The notes below the pieces were generated by a model. That model had not been told where the DNA came from and searched no databases. It saw only the letters and a list, made by a program, of their open reading frames with translations. The position numbers and the translations under genes are program-made. From contig CBDDIZ010000037.1 of the NCBI GenBank assembly GCA_965229305.1, positions 62,001-126,000 on the forward strand: a stretch of 64,000 bases of DNA, written 5' to 3'. The stretch comes from JALHNI01 sp965229305 (GTDB lineage Bacteria > Acidobacteriota > Terriglobia > Bryobacterales > Bryobacteraceae). Shown here piece after piece: positions 49,946 through 59,288 of this stretch. Numbering within the stretch: position 1 is the stretch's first letter; each line of letters begins with the position of its first letter.

Positions 49946-50661
49946 GCGGTCACCATGAGGCTCTCAGCCGGTTCCGCAACGCCGGTAACCAGTTCGGCTG
50001 AGCTCAAGCCGAGCAGGCGCGGGCCCTGCATGGCGAGATCCAGCCGGTCCTTCACGCCGGTCTTTTCGAAGATGTGCATCAGGTGGACCTTGACGGTGCC
50101 GGGCGTGATGCCCAAGGCCGAGGCGACGTCCTTGTTCTTGGCGCCGCACATGATTTGCTCGATGATTTCGCGCTCGCGCGGGGTGAGCCGCACCGACGAG
50201 CGTCGATTCAGGAAGCCGGCCACTTGGTTCGAGATGGCGTTCTCCATCCAAACCGAGCCGTGCGCGGCCGCGCGAACGCAATCAAGCAGACTCGAGACTG
50301 GCAGGGTGCGCCGCAGGATGCCACGGGCGCCCAACTGGAGGGCGCGAAAAGACTCGATCTCCGCGAGGTCCTGCACCCAGAGCACTGCGGCGCATTGCGG
50401 AAACCGCGCCTTGAGGTCGCTCAGCAGCTTAAACGCTCCCCGCAATCCGCCGGTTTGGTCTACCAGGATGACGCGCGGTTCAAGCGTGGCAATCGCGTCA
50501 AGCGCGCGGGTAGGATCCGGCGTGGAACCCACCAGGCGCAGATCGCTGGTGGCGGCGAAGATGCGTTCCAAGCCCTCCAGCACCACCGGCTGGGACTCGC
50601 AGGCATAGACGCCGATGGCGGGCGCCGGGGACGTCGAAAGTGGAGTTTGAAGTTCGGTCAC
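49942..50661 (-). CDS. LuxR-family response regulator with an atypical receiver
   Basis: 239 residues from GTG at 50661; other starts upstream are possible. Receiver domain about 15-135: VILVDQTGG carries the phosphate-acceptor Asp, but the acidic pair near the start is Cys-Glu (ACESQPVVLEGL) rather than Asp-Asp, and the conserved Lys is Arg (ARGILRRT), so phosphorylation may be lost or altered. DNA-binding domain about 165-225: LTPREREIIEQIMCGAKNKDVASALGITPGTVKVHLMHIFEKTGV. It heads the Tad operon, overlapping the next gene (GTGA), so it is the likely local regulator. No histidine kinase nearby. Confidence 0.82.
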   Translation of the reverse strand: MTELQTPLSTSPAPAIGVYACESQPVVLEGLERIFAATSDLRLVGSTPDPTRALDAIATLEPRVILVDQTGGLRGAFKLLSDLKARFPQCAAVLWVQDLAEIESFRALQLGARGILRRTLPVSSLLDCVRAAAHGSVWMENAISNQVAGFLNRRSSVRLTPREREIIEQIMCGAKNKDVASALGITPGTVKVHLMHIFEKTGVKDRLDLAMQGPRLLGLSSAELVTGVAEPAESLMVTA

Positions 50662-50872
50662 GCGTGGTCTGCTGTCGCTTTCCAATGAAGCTATCGGTCG
50701 CCCGCCCCGGCCGGAATAGACTGGGAAATGGGACGCTTCGGGTGGGCGAATTCGCCTTAGGTCCGTCCAGAGGACTAGGACCACTGGCTATCTCTAAGCT
50801 GAAAATAAAGGACTTGCTGAATCGAACCGTGGGGCGGGTCACATTGCGGGGACGCGCGCCGATGAGTACGGT

Positions 50873-51208
50873 ATGACCGTGGATGTCGATGAAATCGAAT
50901 CGAGTGTGAGCGAAAGGCGCTCTGGTGGGGAAGTTTCGGCTCTCACGCTGATTGAAGATGTGCGGGCCATCCGGCAACGCCTGGACGGCGTCGAGGTGGC
51001 CTTACGCGGCCTGGACCAGCGGCTGGAGCAACTGCCGGGCGGGGAGAGTAAGCCTTCCGACGCCGCGCCGGGGGCACCGGCCGGAGGCGACTGGCCGGCG
51101 CAGCTTCAGGGGCAGATCAAAACCTTGAAGATGATGCTGGCCGGGCTGGGTCTGTTGACCTTGGCCGGCATGGCCGGCCTTGGTTGGATGCTGCACCAGT
51201 TCGAATAG
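50873..51208 (+). CDS. Small coiled-coil protein with C-terminal membrane helix
   Basis: 111 residues from ATG at 50873. Residues 25-55 form a heptad coiled coil (IEDVRAIRQRLDGVEVALRGLDQRLEQL), then a Gly/Ala/Pro linker, then a single helix (MMLAGLGLLTLAGMAGLGWMLHQF). This is a typical tail-anchored small protein. No family known. Alone between the Tad region and pyruvate kinase, divergent from the LuxR gene. Confidence 0.55.
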   Translation: MTVDVDEIESSVSERRSGGEVSALTLIEDVRAIRQRLDGVEVALRGLDQRLEQLPGGESKPSDAAPGAPAGGDWPAQLQGQIKTLKMMLAGLGLLTLAGMAGLGWMLHQFE

Positions 51209-51830
51209 CGCGAACTGGCGAAGAAATGGCGTGCGGCCGGAGGTGTCGTCTTCTTCACTAGAGAGCAGAGACGCCAGCCGCGATTTTCACCGCACGCCAA
51301 AGTTGGAAAGTCGGGGAAAGTGCCTGATCCGGCGGTCGAAAGGGGGACTGGCGGATGCAGGACAAAATGGCGATCGCGTCAGTTCACGCAATCGGGCACG
51401 ACGGACGAGCGGTCAGCGCGCAGACAAGTGTGTTGGTGGGAAAAACTTGATGCAAGGCGACCTCCTCTCGACCCGGCGGACTGGTTCCAGGCTAACATGC
51501 CCTCCAAGAGCGGGTCAATTTCGGCCGAACGTTTCAAGCCTCGGGGTGTCGCGCGCTCATGGTCGCCAGCAAAGCCCGCTGGGGAATGTGAGAAGCTGGG
51601 GGTTACTCTTCCGGCTGATTCGACTTGAATTCACAAGTGCGGATCACCAAGCCCACGTCGGCAATCAAGTCCAGTATTTTCGAAGAGGGATAATGTTGAT
51701 TGCAAACCGCAAGCCTGCCGATGCCTCTGCCGTGGCGCCAACCAGCGCGGCGTGGCCGGTGCCCGAAGCGCTCGGACTCTTGAGTTCGCGGCCCTCGAGC
51801 TCGGCCGAACTTCAACTGGAAGCAAAAGTA
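51209..51830. other. Gene-poor stretch before pyruvate kinase
   Basis: 622 bases with only short, unsupported reading frames. An in-frame ATG at 51693 with a GAGGG site 4 nt upstream would add 46 residues to pyruvate kinase, so part of this stretch might be translated. No clear promoter, terminator, tRNA or recognisable riboswitch was seen; the pyruvate kinase leader may be long. Confidence 0.5.
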
Positions 51831-53252
51831 ATGCCCAACACCAAGACCGTGGTTACGCTAGGTCCGGCTTCGGACTCTCCCGAAACAGTTCGCAATCTGC
51901 TGCGCGTCGGCGTGGACGTCTTCCGTATGAATATGTCCCACGGCACGCAGGAAGATCATGCGCGGCGCATCCGCACGGTGCGCGCGGTGGCCGCCGAAAT
52001 GGGCATCGACGCGGGTATTCTGCTCGATCTACAAGGCCCCAAGATCCGGTTGGGAACCTTCGAGAATGGCCGCGTCGAACTGGAAACCGGGCAGAAATTC
52101 ACCATCACCACCGAAGCTTGCGTGGGCAATCAGGAGCGCGCCTGTACCAGTTATGCGGATTTCGCCAAGGACGTCCGCGAAGGCGACCGCGTCCTGCTGA
52201 ACGACGGCGCGGTGGAGTTGCGGGTGCTCTCGACCGACGGAATAGCGGCCGAATGTGAGGTGGTCGCGGGCGGGCCAGCGGGCGATCGCAAAGGCATCAA
52301 CCTGCCCGGCGTTCAGGTATCCACTTCGTCGCTCACCAAGAAGGACATGGCCGATCTGCAATTCGGCATCGAAATCGGGATCGACTTTGTGGCTCTTTCG
52401 TTCGTGCGTAAACCGAACGACGTGGTGCGACTGCGACATTTTCTCGAAGAGAGGGAGGCGACGCCGATTGTCATCTCGAAGATCGAGAAGCCGGAGGCAT
52501 TCGAGAACCTGGACGCGATTCTCGCCGAGAGCGATGGCGTGATGGTGGCTCGCGGCGATCTGGGCGTGGAAACGGCGCTCGAGAAGGTGCCCTATATCCA
52601 GAAGTCGATCATCGATCGCGCGCGGCGCCAAGGGAAGTTTGTGATCACAGCCACGCAGATGCTGGAATCGATGATCGAGAACGCCGTACCCACGCGCGCC
52701 GAAGTGAGCGATGTGGCGAATGCGATCTACGACGGCACCGACGCGGTGATGCTTTCGGCGGAAACCTCCACGGGCCGCTATCCGGTGGAAGCGGCGCGGA
52801 TGATGAATCGCATTGCGGCGCAGGCCGAAGAGAGCATTCGCGCGCAGGGCTTCAAGGAACTCTCGGACGATCACGAACCGACCGTGCCCGAGATCATGGC
52901 GGACTCCGCCTATCACGCCGCTCGCAAAATCGGAGCGGCGGCCATTGTCGTCTTCACCGCCGGAGGCACCAGCGCGCGCATGGTGGCCAAATATCGGCCG
53001 CCGGTCCCCATCTATGCCTTCACCACCAGCGAACGCGTGGCGCGGCAGCTAAGCGTGATCTACGGCGTCACGCCGATCATTGCCGAGACGGTGGAGTCCA
53101 CCGACAAGATGCTCGCCCTCATGGATCGCATTCTCGAGCAGAAAGGCTTCGCCAAGCGGCGGGACCAGATTGTCTTCATCTCCGGGCAGCCGATCGGCCG
53201 CCCGGGCACGACGAATATGCTCAAACTGCATCGGATTGGCGAAGTGTTTTAA
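51831..53252 (+). CDS. pyk: Pyruvate kinase
   Basis: 473 residues from ATG at 51831, where the family normally starts (KTVVTLGPASDSPETV); GGAAG lies 8 nt upstream. An ATG at 51693 is the longer option. Motifs: VFRMNMSHG (PEP and Mg region, Met where Phe is usual), GILLDLQGPKIRLG, VVISKIEKPEAFENLDAIL with the catalytic Lys, MVARGDLGVE, and TATQMLESMIENAVPTRAEVSDVANAIYDGTDAVMLSAETSTGRYP. The C-terminal effector domain is complete. The reaction makes pyruvate and ATP from PEP. Its 3' end overlaps the convergent gene by 32 nt. Confidence 0.96.
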   Translation: MPNTKTVVTLGPASDSPETVRNLLRVGVDVFRMNMSHGTQEDHARRIRTVRAVAAEMGIDAGILLDLQGPKIRLGTFENGRVELETGQKFTITTEACVGNQERACTSYADFAKDVREGDRVLLNDGAVELRVLSTDGIAAECEVVAGGPAGDRKGINLPGVQVSTSSLTKKDMADLQFGIEIGIDFVALSFVRKPNDVVRLRHFLEEREATPIVISKIEKPEAFENLDAILAESDGVMVARGDLGVETALEKVPYIQKSIIDRARRQGKFVITATQMLESMIENAVPTRAEVSDVANAIYDGTDAVMLSAETSTGRYPVEAARMMNRIAAQAEESIRAQGFKELSDDHEPTVPEIMADSAYHAARKIGAAAIVVFTAGGTSARMVAKYRPPVPIYAFTTSERVARQLSVIYGVTPIIAETVESTDKMLALMDRILEQKGFAKRRDQIVFISGQPIGRPGTTNMLKLHRIGEVF

Positions 53253-55587
53253 GGTGGATCAACGCGGCCGCCAGATAGAAGGCGCCGCCGACCAGCAGCG
53301 TGTTGCCCAAGCCAATGTAAATGGCCAGGAAGATCGCGCTGGCTGAACCCAGCACGCTCGACGCGGCATTCAAGCTCCACGCCCAACGAACCGCCGTGGG
53401 GAACCGCACTTCCAGCGTATGCAGCGCCGTGGGGAACGGCAGTCCCATCACAAAGCCCACCGGCACAATCAGGGCGACGGTGATCAGCACTTTCGCCGCC
53501 CAGGGCCAGCCCACCAGCGCAGTGGTGAGCGCGGGCGCTACGAAACGCAACACCGCCACCAGTGCAAAGACGATGCAAAGTGCCTGGCGCAAGCGCAGCG
53601 GGTTGTTGAAGGTCAACTTCCGCGAGACCGAACTGCCGATGCCGCTCGAAACCAGCATCGAAAAGATGATCACCGTGAGCGCGTAAGTCGGGTGGCCGAG
53701 GAACAGAACGAACTTCTGAATGAGTGCGACCTGAATCAGAATGTAGCCCGCTCCGATGCACAGGAAGTAAAGCAGGAACTGCCGCGCGCTGCTTTCCCTT
53801 GGCAGCTTCGTGCCCAGCACCAGCGGCGGCAGCGCGAGTACGACGATGGTGGCCAGGATGCTGATCACCATCAGTCCGAAGAGCAGCGGCACGGCGCGGT
53901 TGATCTTATAGTCGGCGCTATCCTGTCCGGCTTGCGTCAGGAACGCCCAGAGGTCGCGCGGCTGAACGGTGTAGAAAAAGAATGGCCGATCGTCCCCCAC
54001 CGGTGAAAGATCGTAGCGGTAATTCGCCAGGAAGTTCTTTTTGTCGGGCGAAACCAGGTAACGGCCAAACTCATTGCGGCCGCCATCGCCGGGCAGGTAG
54101 ATGCTCTGCATGCTGGCCTTCTGCACGGTGGTGCGCGCGCGCTCGATGTCAGCGTCGGAGAAACGTCGCCGCGAGATCAGCACGGTATCCTTCGAGCCCC
54201 AACCTTCCGTGGACCCTTCACGCACGATGATGACGTGGCGGGCGATGTCCGCGGAGCCCAGCCGCTGGAGGGCTTCCTCGGCGAGCGTGAGCAAGCGCAG
54301 GCTTTCCCGTGGAGGATCAAAGCCCCATCGCGTGAACGCCATAAAACCATCGTCGGTGAGGTGGCTCAGATAGTCGTAGAAGGCGTCGGTGGTGTAAAGG
54401 TTATTCTCCGAAAGCGCGAAGGCGCCGGCGGCGGTGGAGGCCCAGGTGTCGACGAGAGTCGCTTGCAGTACCTGATACTTCTCGGTGCTGCGGCGAACGA
54501 AGCTGCGGCCGTCCTCCACTTGGATGTGCACATCGGGGCGACGATAGAGATTGCGGCTCAAGTGCGCGAAGCGTTCGCGCATGATGGTGTCGGCGATGAT
54601 CGGGTTAACCTCGACGCCCGTGACGTCGGTGGCGCCGGAGGCCAAGGCGCGCGAGACGTCCCAGCCACCGCCCGGTCCGATGATGAGTGTCTTGGCGCCG
54701 GGGCGAATCGCGTAGGGTAGGCCGGGGCCTTGCAGCAGCAGGTCGCGGCGCTCTTTTTCGGAGAGGTTCTGGAAGTCGAAGTGGGGGACACCCGTGGAGG
54801 CGTCGGCATCGATGATGATCAGGTGTCCGCCGGAACCCTCATCCTGCACCAAGCCGATGCGGGAGAGGCCGTTCCACTTGGTGAAGATCTCTTTGCCGAT
54901 GGCTTGTCCCTTAGCGAAGCGCACGTCGATGAGGCTCCACTTCAGATTGAGAACGAAAAGGCCCACCAGCCCCAGTGCCAGCGCCACGGCGGTGGCGCGC
55001 CAACGAGTTTGGCCGGCGATGTTAAACCACATGGCCGCCGAGGCCGCAAAGAGCACTCCGACGGTGATCACGGTGTTCGGGCCGCCAAAGCCGCTGAGAA
55101 ACGGCAGCAGCAGCAGGCAGCCGCCGGCGGCGCCGAAGAGGTCAAAGAAGTAGACGCGGTCGACGCGTTCGATCGTCTCGTTGATGACCAGCGAAATGAT
55201 CGTGCCTGCCAGAAAGAAGGGCAGGGCGCTGGCGAGGTAGACGGCGGCCAAGGTGCCGTTGCCGAAGTCGCCGCGGCGCGAGAGGAGAAAGATCAGGGAG
55301 ATGACGACGGCGACGCTATTGGCCGAAGCGAGCAAGCCGAGCTTGCTGAAGGTGCCGCCGCGCCAGCCGGAAACGACGTAAGAGAAGACGCCGCCGGCGC
55401 CCAGGCCGAACAGGGCGATCGAGATCGCGAGAAAGGCGAAGTGATAGTAGAAAACAACCGAGAACACTCGCGTCAGGGACAATTCCATGACCAGTGTGGC
55501 GAGCGTCGTGAGCGCCACACCGGTATAAATCTGCCACCAATTGCGAGTGCCTTGTTCTTGAGCCAAGGAAAGGGAGATACGGGACAA
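53221..55587 (-). CDS. Membrane protein with an embedded spermidine-synthase-like domain
   Basis: 788 residues from TTG. About seven helices in the first 215 residues (MELSLTRVFSVVFYYHFAFLAISIALFGLGAGGVFSYVVSG...), then a soluble spermidine-synthase-like Rossmann part at about 235-560: TLIIGPGGGWDVSRALASGATDVTGVEVNPIIADTIM, then VHIQVEDGRSFVRRST, then seven or eight helices to the end. Such MFS-flanked SpeE-like proteins are widespread in bacteria; the polyamine-transfer role is not shown for this type and no aminopropyl-donor motif is evident. Overlaps the 3' end of pyk by 32 nt, convergent. Confidence 0.82.
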   Translation of the reverse strand: MSRISLSLAQEQGTRNWWQIYTGVALTTLATLVMELSLTRVFSVVFYYHFAFLAISIALFGLGAGGVFSYVVSGWRGGTFSKLGLLASANSVAVVISLIFLLSRRGDFGNGTLAAVYLASALPFFLAGTIISLVINETIERVDRVYFFDLFGAAGGCLLLLPFLSGFGGPNTVITVGVLFAASAAMWFNIAGQTRWRATAVALALGLVGLFVLNLKWSLIDVRFAKGQAIGKEIFTKWNGLSRIGLVQDEGSGGHLIIIDADASTGVPHFDFQNLSEKERRDLLLQGPGLPYAIRPGAKTLIIGPGGGWDVSRALASGATDVTGVEVNPIIADTIMRERFAHLSRNLYRRPDVHIQVEDGRSFVRRSTEKYQVLQATLVDTWASTAAGAFALSENNLYTTDAFYDYLSHLTDDGFMAFTRWGFDPPRESLRLLTLAEEALQRLGSADIARHVIIVREGSTEGWGSKDTVLISRRRFSDADIERARTTVQKASMQSIYLPGDGGRNEFGRYLVSPDKKNFLANYRYDLSPVGDDRPFFFYTVQPRDLWAFLTQAGQDSADYKINRAVPLLFGLMVISILATIVVLALPPLVLGTKLPRESSARQFLLYFLCIGAGYILIQVALIQKFVLFLGHPTYALTVIIFSMLVSSGIGSSVSRKLTFNNPLRLRQALCIVFALVAVLRFVAPALTTALVGWPWAAKVLITVALIVPVGFVMGLPFPTALHTLEVRFPTAVRWAWSLNAASSVLGSASAIFLAIYIGLGNTLLVGGAFYLAAALIHLKTLRQSDAV

Positions 55588-55604
55588 TAGACTATGTTAT
55601 CGCT

Positions 55605-56357
55605 TTAAGCCGCGGTCCAACCGCCATCAATGGTGATGACGGCGCCGTTGACGAAGGCAGCTTGGTCCGAGGAAAGGTAAAGAGCCATGTGCGCGATCTC
55701 TTCCGGTTTGCCAAGCCGGCCCACGGGTTGGCGGGCATTTAACTCAGTGCGGATCTTCTCTTTTTCGTGCGAGTGGTATTTTTCGATGTAGCCTTCGACG
55801 AAGGGCGTGTCGACGGTGCCGGGGCAGATACAGTTGACGCGGAGTTCCTGGGGATAGTCGACGGCGAGCTGGCGAGTCATGGCGACCACGGCGCCCTTGG
55901 AGGCGCAATAGCCAAAGCGGCGCTTGACGCCGACCAGGCCGGCGACCGAGCCGAGGTTGACGATCGAGCCGTGCGAGGCGAGCAGCAGGGGCAGCGCGTG
56001 CTTGGTGACGAGGAAGAGTCCTTCGACGTTGACGCGCATAATGCGCTGGAAGTCAGCGAGCTCGGTTTCGGCGACGTTCCCCACCAGGCCGATGCCGGCG
56101 TTATTGACGAGGATGTCCAGCTTGTCGAGGGGCAGAAAGGCGGCAGCGACAGCGTCCTCATTGGTGATGTCGCAGGCGATGGCGCGGCCGCCGGGGAGGC
56201 TGGCGGCGAGGGCCTCGGCGCGCTCGCGATTCACGTCGCAGACGATGACGGAGGCGCCGGCGGCGGAAAATATGCGGGACATTTGCTCACCGATGCCGCT
56301 GGCTCCGCCGGTGATCAGGGCGATTTTGCCGTCAAGTCGAAAAGGCTGTGCACTCAT
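55605..56357 (-). CDS. Short-chain dehydrogenase/reductase (classical)
   Basis: 250 residues. NAD(P) site TGGASGIGEQ (about 16-25), NNAGIG (86-91), catalytic Ser in GSIVNLGSVAG, Tyr-x3-Lys as YCASK (150-154). PGTVDTPFVEG and DGGWTA at the end. D at the end of beta-2 (CDVNRERAE) favours NAD. Substrate unknown: sugar and hydroxy-acid dehydrogenases are common in this clade. Single gene between convergent and divergent neighbours, no clear operon. Confidence 0.88.
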   Translation of the reverse strand: MSAQPFRLDGKIALITGGASGIGEQMSRIFSAAGASVIVCDVNRERAEALAASLPGGRAIACDITNEDAVAAAFLPLDKLDILVNNAGIGLVGNVAETELADFQRIMRVNVEGLFLVTKHALPLLLASHGSIVNLGSVAGLVGVKRRFGYCASKGAVVAMTRQLAVDYPQELRVNCICPGTVDTPFVEGYIEKYHSHEKEKIRTELNARQPVGRLGKPEEIAHMALYLSSDQAAFVNGAVITIDGGWTAA

Positions 56358-56543
56358 GAACCCTTTAGTTTAGTCGTAACGCCGGATCCTTGTCACCCGT
56401 GAGTCGTGTCCGACGACACAAAAAGTTGAACGGAATGTGTAGATTAGGGCGAAGTGTAGTGGTTTTCCGATCGTCCTGCCCGCTGCCGCGCGAAAAATAT
56501 CTGAGAACTTTCCGCCCGCCGCACCACTATTCAATAGCCACCC

Positions 56544-57290
56544 ATGGCGACCTCTCGCAAGAAGTTCCAGCCCGCCCCGCCGCGGAAGCGTGACTGGAAA
56601 AGTCGACAGTGCTACCACGTCTACCAGCGCGGCTCCCGACGCCAGCGAGTCTTTCAGACCCGCGCCCAACTGCTGGACTACTTGGCCTGTCTCGACCGCC
56701 TGGCCCGCCGCTATCGCGTCCGTATCCATGCCTTCTGTTTGATGTCCAACCACATTCACTTCCTGCTCGAACCGCTCGAGCGCTGGGGCATCTCCAAGCT
56801 GATGCAGCATCTGCAGTCCTACTACGCGCGTGCCGTCCACCACTCGCTCGGCATCGATGGCCACCTCTGGCGCAACCACTTCCACGCCAAGCACATCAAG
56901 ACGGCCAGCCAATACCGCGCCACCCTCCTCTACATCGAGCAAAACCCGGCCGCGGCTGGCATCGCCCGGCGCGCCCATCGCTACGACTACTCCTCCGCCC
57001 CCGCCCATTGTGCCGACCAGCCCCTCGTCCACCTGCAGCACCGCCACCGTCGTGTCTCCCTCCGGCTCCACCTCGACCGTTGGCGCAACGAGTTCCCCGC
57101 GCCTCGCGACTGGCCCGCTTGGCTGCGGTCGCCGCGCGAACCGCAGCATGTTGAGGAACTGGCCGAGATTGAGCGCGTCCTGGGCAGCGATCGTCATCAC
57201 CTACCTCGCACCTTCCCGCTTCCCCTCATCGAGCCGCGCGCCCTGGCCGCCTCCGTAACCCAACCCGTCCTCTATCCCCTTCTGCGATGA
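56544..57290 (+). CDS. REP-associated tyrosine transposase (RAYT)
   Basis: 248 residues of the Y1 single-strand transposase fold. HxH metal motif His70-Ile-His72 (LMSNHIHFLL), and catalytic Tyr at 93 or 94 in LQHLQSYYARAVHH, followed by GHLWRNHFHAK, typical of RAYTs. Codons end mostly in C, unlike the G-ending codons of the surrounding genes, a sign of separate origin. I did not find a pair of REP palindromes flanking it. The 3' end overlaps the start of the peptidase gene (ATGATG) by 4 nt. Confidence 0.85.
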   Translation: MATSRKKFQPAPPRKRDWKSRQCYHVYQRGSRRQRVFQTRAQLLDYLACLDRLARRYRVRIHAFCLMSNHIHFLLEPLERWGISKLMQHLQSYYARAVHHSLGIDGHLWRNHFHAKHIKTASQYRATLLYIEQNPAAAGIARRAHRYDYSSAPAHCADQPLVHLQHRHRRVSLRLHLDRWRNEFPAPRDWPAWLRSPREPQHVEELAEIERVLGSDRHHLPRTFPLPLIEPRALAASVTQPVLYPLLR

Positions 57291-59284
57291 TGCTAGCCAT
57301 GCGCTTCCTGGCTCTGCTCTTCCCGCTTTCCCTCCTCGGCGCCGGTCTCGCCCCGCAGGACTTTCTCCGTCTCCGCGCAGTTGGCGACGTCGCCCTTTCC
57401 CCCGACGGCGCCCGCGTTGCCTACACCGTCACGTTGCAGGACGGTCCTCGTCGGCCGTACTCACAGCTCTTCGTGCTGACGCTCGCCACCAACCAGACGG
57501 TGGCCTTCTCCGAAGGTAAAGAAAGCTCGAGTAATCCTCGCTGGTCGCCCGATGGTACTCGGCTCGCCTACAGCGGCAAAGTGGGTGAGAACTCGGGTCT
57601 GATCATCGCTAATGCCGACGCCACAGGGAAGCGTTTCCTCGCCAAGTTAGGCGGCACGAACGCGCCGTTGCCCTCTACGGGCAACACCTTTGACTGGTCA
57701 CCCGATGGCAAGCGGCTCGTCTTTGTCGACGCCGTTCCCGGCCCGGAAACCAAAGATGTCGATGGCGACCCCATCGTCATCACGCGCTATCTCTATAAAC
57801 CGGACGCCGGCGAAGGCAACTCACGCCTCAATGACAATAAACGGCTGCACCTATTCCTGGTTGAAGTCGCCAGCGGTGCCGTAACACAACTCACCAGCGG
57901 CAATCACTACGAACACTCCGTGGACTGGTCCCCGCAAGGCGACGAGATTGCCTTTGCGTCGAATCGCGAGCCAGACGAAGACCAATTCTTCAACTACGAC
58001 TTACTCACCATTCGCGTGAGCGATAAGTCGATTCGCCGCCTGACCCATACCGAAAACATCGAATATCGCCCCACGTGGTCGCCCGATGGACGCACTCTCG
58101 TTTATCAAGGCTGTAAGCGCGGTCTCACCGATCTTGAAACCACCATGGAGGACACGCATCTGTGGACCATCGGGGCGGATGGCCGCAATCGGAAAGAGTT
58201 TGTAGCCCTCGATAACCGTCAGGGGCCGCCGGTGTGGACACCCGAGGGCGATGCCGTCTACTTCACCGTGCAGGAGCGGGGCAGTGTGCACCTGTATCGC
58301 CAGGCGATCGGCGGTGGCAAAACGGAGTTGGTCGTCGGTGGGCCGGTCAGCGTGAGTAGCGTCTCCGTCGGCAAGGGCGGGCTGCTTGTCTATGCTCTCT
58401 CCACTTCACAGGATGCGCCGCAGTTGTATCTGCAAACCGGCAACGGCCCGGCGCGCAGACTCACCAATCTAAACGCTGACTTACTGAAGGGAATTGAGAT
58501 TGCTCCGGTAGAATCGTTCACCTTTGTCAGTAACGACAATAAGTGGGAAGTCGAAGCTTTCCTCACGCGTCCCTTGGGGATGACCGCCACGTCGAAGCAT
58601 CCGATGATCACGGTGATTCACGGTGGACCGCACGGGCAGCAGGGGCCGGCGTTCAATTTCAAGAATCAGGTCTACGCCGCCAAAGGCTGGGCGACGCTCA
58701 TGGTGAACTATCGCGGGTCGATCGGCTATGGGCAGGCCTTTGCGGATGGCGTCTTTGGAGATCAGAACGGCAACGAAGGGCAGGATGTGCTCTACGCCAT
58801 CAGCGCCGCCATGCGGCGGAATCCGTGGATCGATCGGGACCGGCTCGGTGTCGAAGGTGTCAGCTATGGGGGCCAACTCAGCTCCTGGTTGATTACGCAA
58901 TCGCGAATCTTCAAGAGCTCCATTCCCACGGCGGCCATCATTAACTTGGTGAGTTACAACTACACGACTTACTACAACCAGTACGAACAGATGACCTTTG
59001 GAATCTTTCCGCACCAAGGCTCGCTGATGGACACGTTGTGGGAGCGCTCTTCGCTGAAGCATGTCGGGAAGGTCGCCACGCCCACCATGCTCGTACACGG
59101 TGAGAACGACAATGACGTGCCATTATCCGAGGCCGAACAGTTCTACATTGCCTTGAAAGACGTCGGTGTGGAGACGATCTTTGTGCGATACCCGCGCGAA
59201 GGGCACGGCATTCGCGAGTCGCGCCACGTGGTCGATTGGACGGAACGCTCGATTCGCTGGCACGAGTCGCACTTTCCTCGCTGA
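57287..59284 (+). CDS. S9-family peptidase (acylaminoacyl/dipeptidyl type)
   Basis: 665 residues. Signal peptide (RFLALLFPLSLLGAGLAPQ), then a beta-propeller of about 380 residues (NPRWSPDGTRLAYSG, FDWSPDGKRLVFV, VDWSPQGDEIAFAS, RPTWSPDGRTLVYQG), then an alpha/beta hydrolase. Ser526 in GVEGVSYGG, Asp608 in HGENDNDVP and His640 in REGHGI form the triad. Exported and likely periplasmic. Cleaves short peptides from the N-terminus by family. Its start overlaps the RAYT stop. Confidence 0.92.
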   Translation: MMLAMRFLALLFPLSLLGAGLAPQDFLRLRAVGDVALSPDGARVAYTVTLQDGPRRPYSQLFVLTLATNQTVAFSEGKESSSNPRWSPDGTRLAYSGKVGENSGLIIANADATGKRFLAKLGGTNAPLPSTGNTFDWSPDGKRLVFVDAVPGPETKDVDGDPIVITRYLYKPDAGEGNSRLNDNKRLHLFLVEVASGAVTQLTSGNHYEHSVDWSPQGDEIAFASNREPDEDQFFNYDLLTIRVSDKSIRRLTHTENIEYRPTWSPDGRTLVYQGCKRGLTDLETTMEDTHLWTIGADGRNRKEFVALDNRQGPPVWTPEGDAVYFTVQERGSVHLYRQAIGGGKTELVVGGPVSVSSVSVGKGGLLVYALSTSQDAPQLYLQTGNGPARRLTNLNADLLKGIEIAPVESFTFVSNDNKWEVEAFLTRPLGMTATSKHPMITVIHGGPHGQQGPAFNFKNQVYAAKGWATLMVNYRGSIGYGQAFADGVFGDQNGNEGQDVLYAISAAMRRNPWIDRDRLGVEGVSYGGQLSSWLITQSRIFKSSIPTAAIINLVSYNYTTYYNQYEQMTFGIFPHQGSLMDTLWERSSLKHVGKVATPTMLVHGENDNDVPLSEAEQFYIALKDVGVETIFVRYPREGHGIRESRHVVDWTERSIRWHESHFPR

Positions 59285-59288
59285 GGAC

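Noticed and set aside
51380..51480. GATGCAAGGCGACC resembling the c-di-GMP-I riboswitch core
   Set aside because: The other conserved parts (the AAACC tetraloop region and the tetraloop receptor) are not present nearby.
56406..56419. Hairpin GTGTC-CGAC-GACAC before the RAYT gene as a terminator or REP
   Set aside because: Only 5 bp, no T-run in either useful direction, and no second copy found on the other side of the gene.
56370..57200. Minus-strand frame across the RAYT gene
   Set aside because: Gly/Val-rich antisense; the transposase motifs are on the plus strand.
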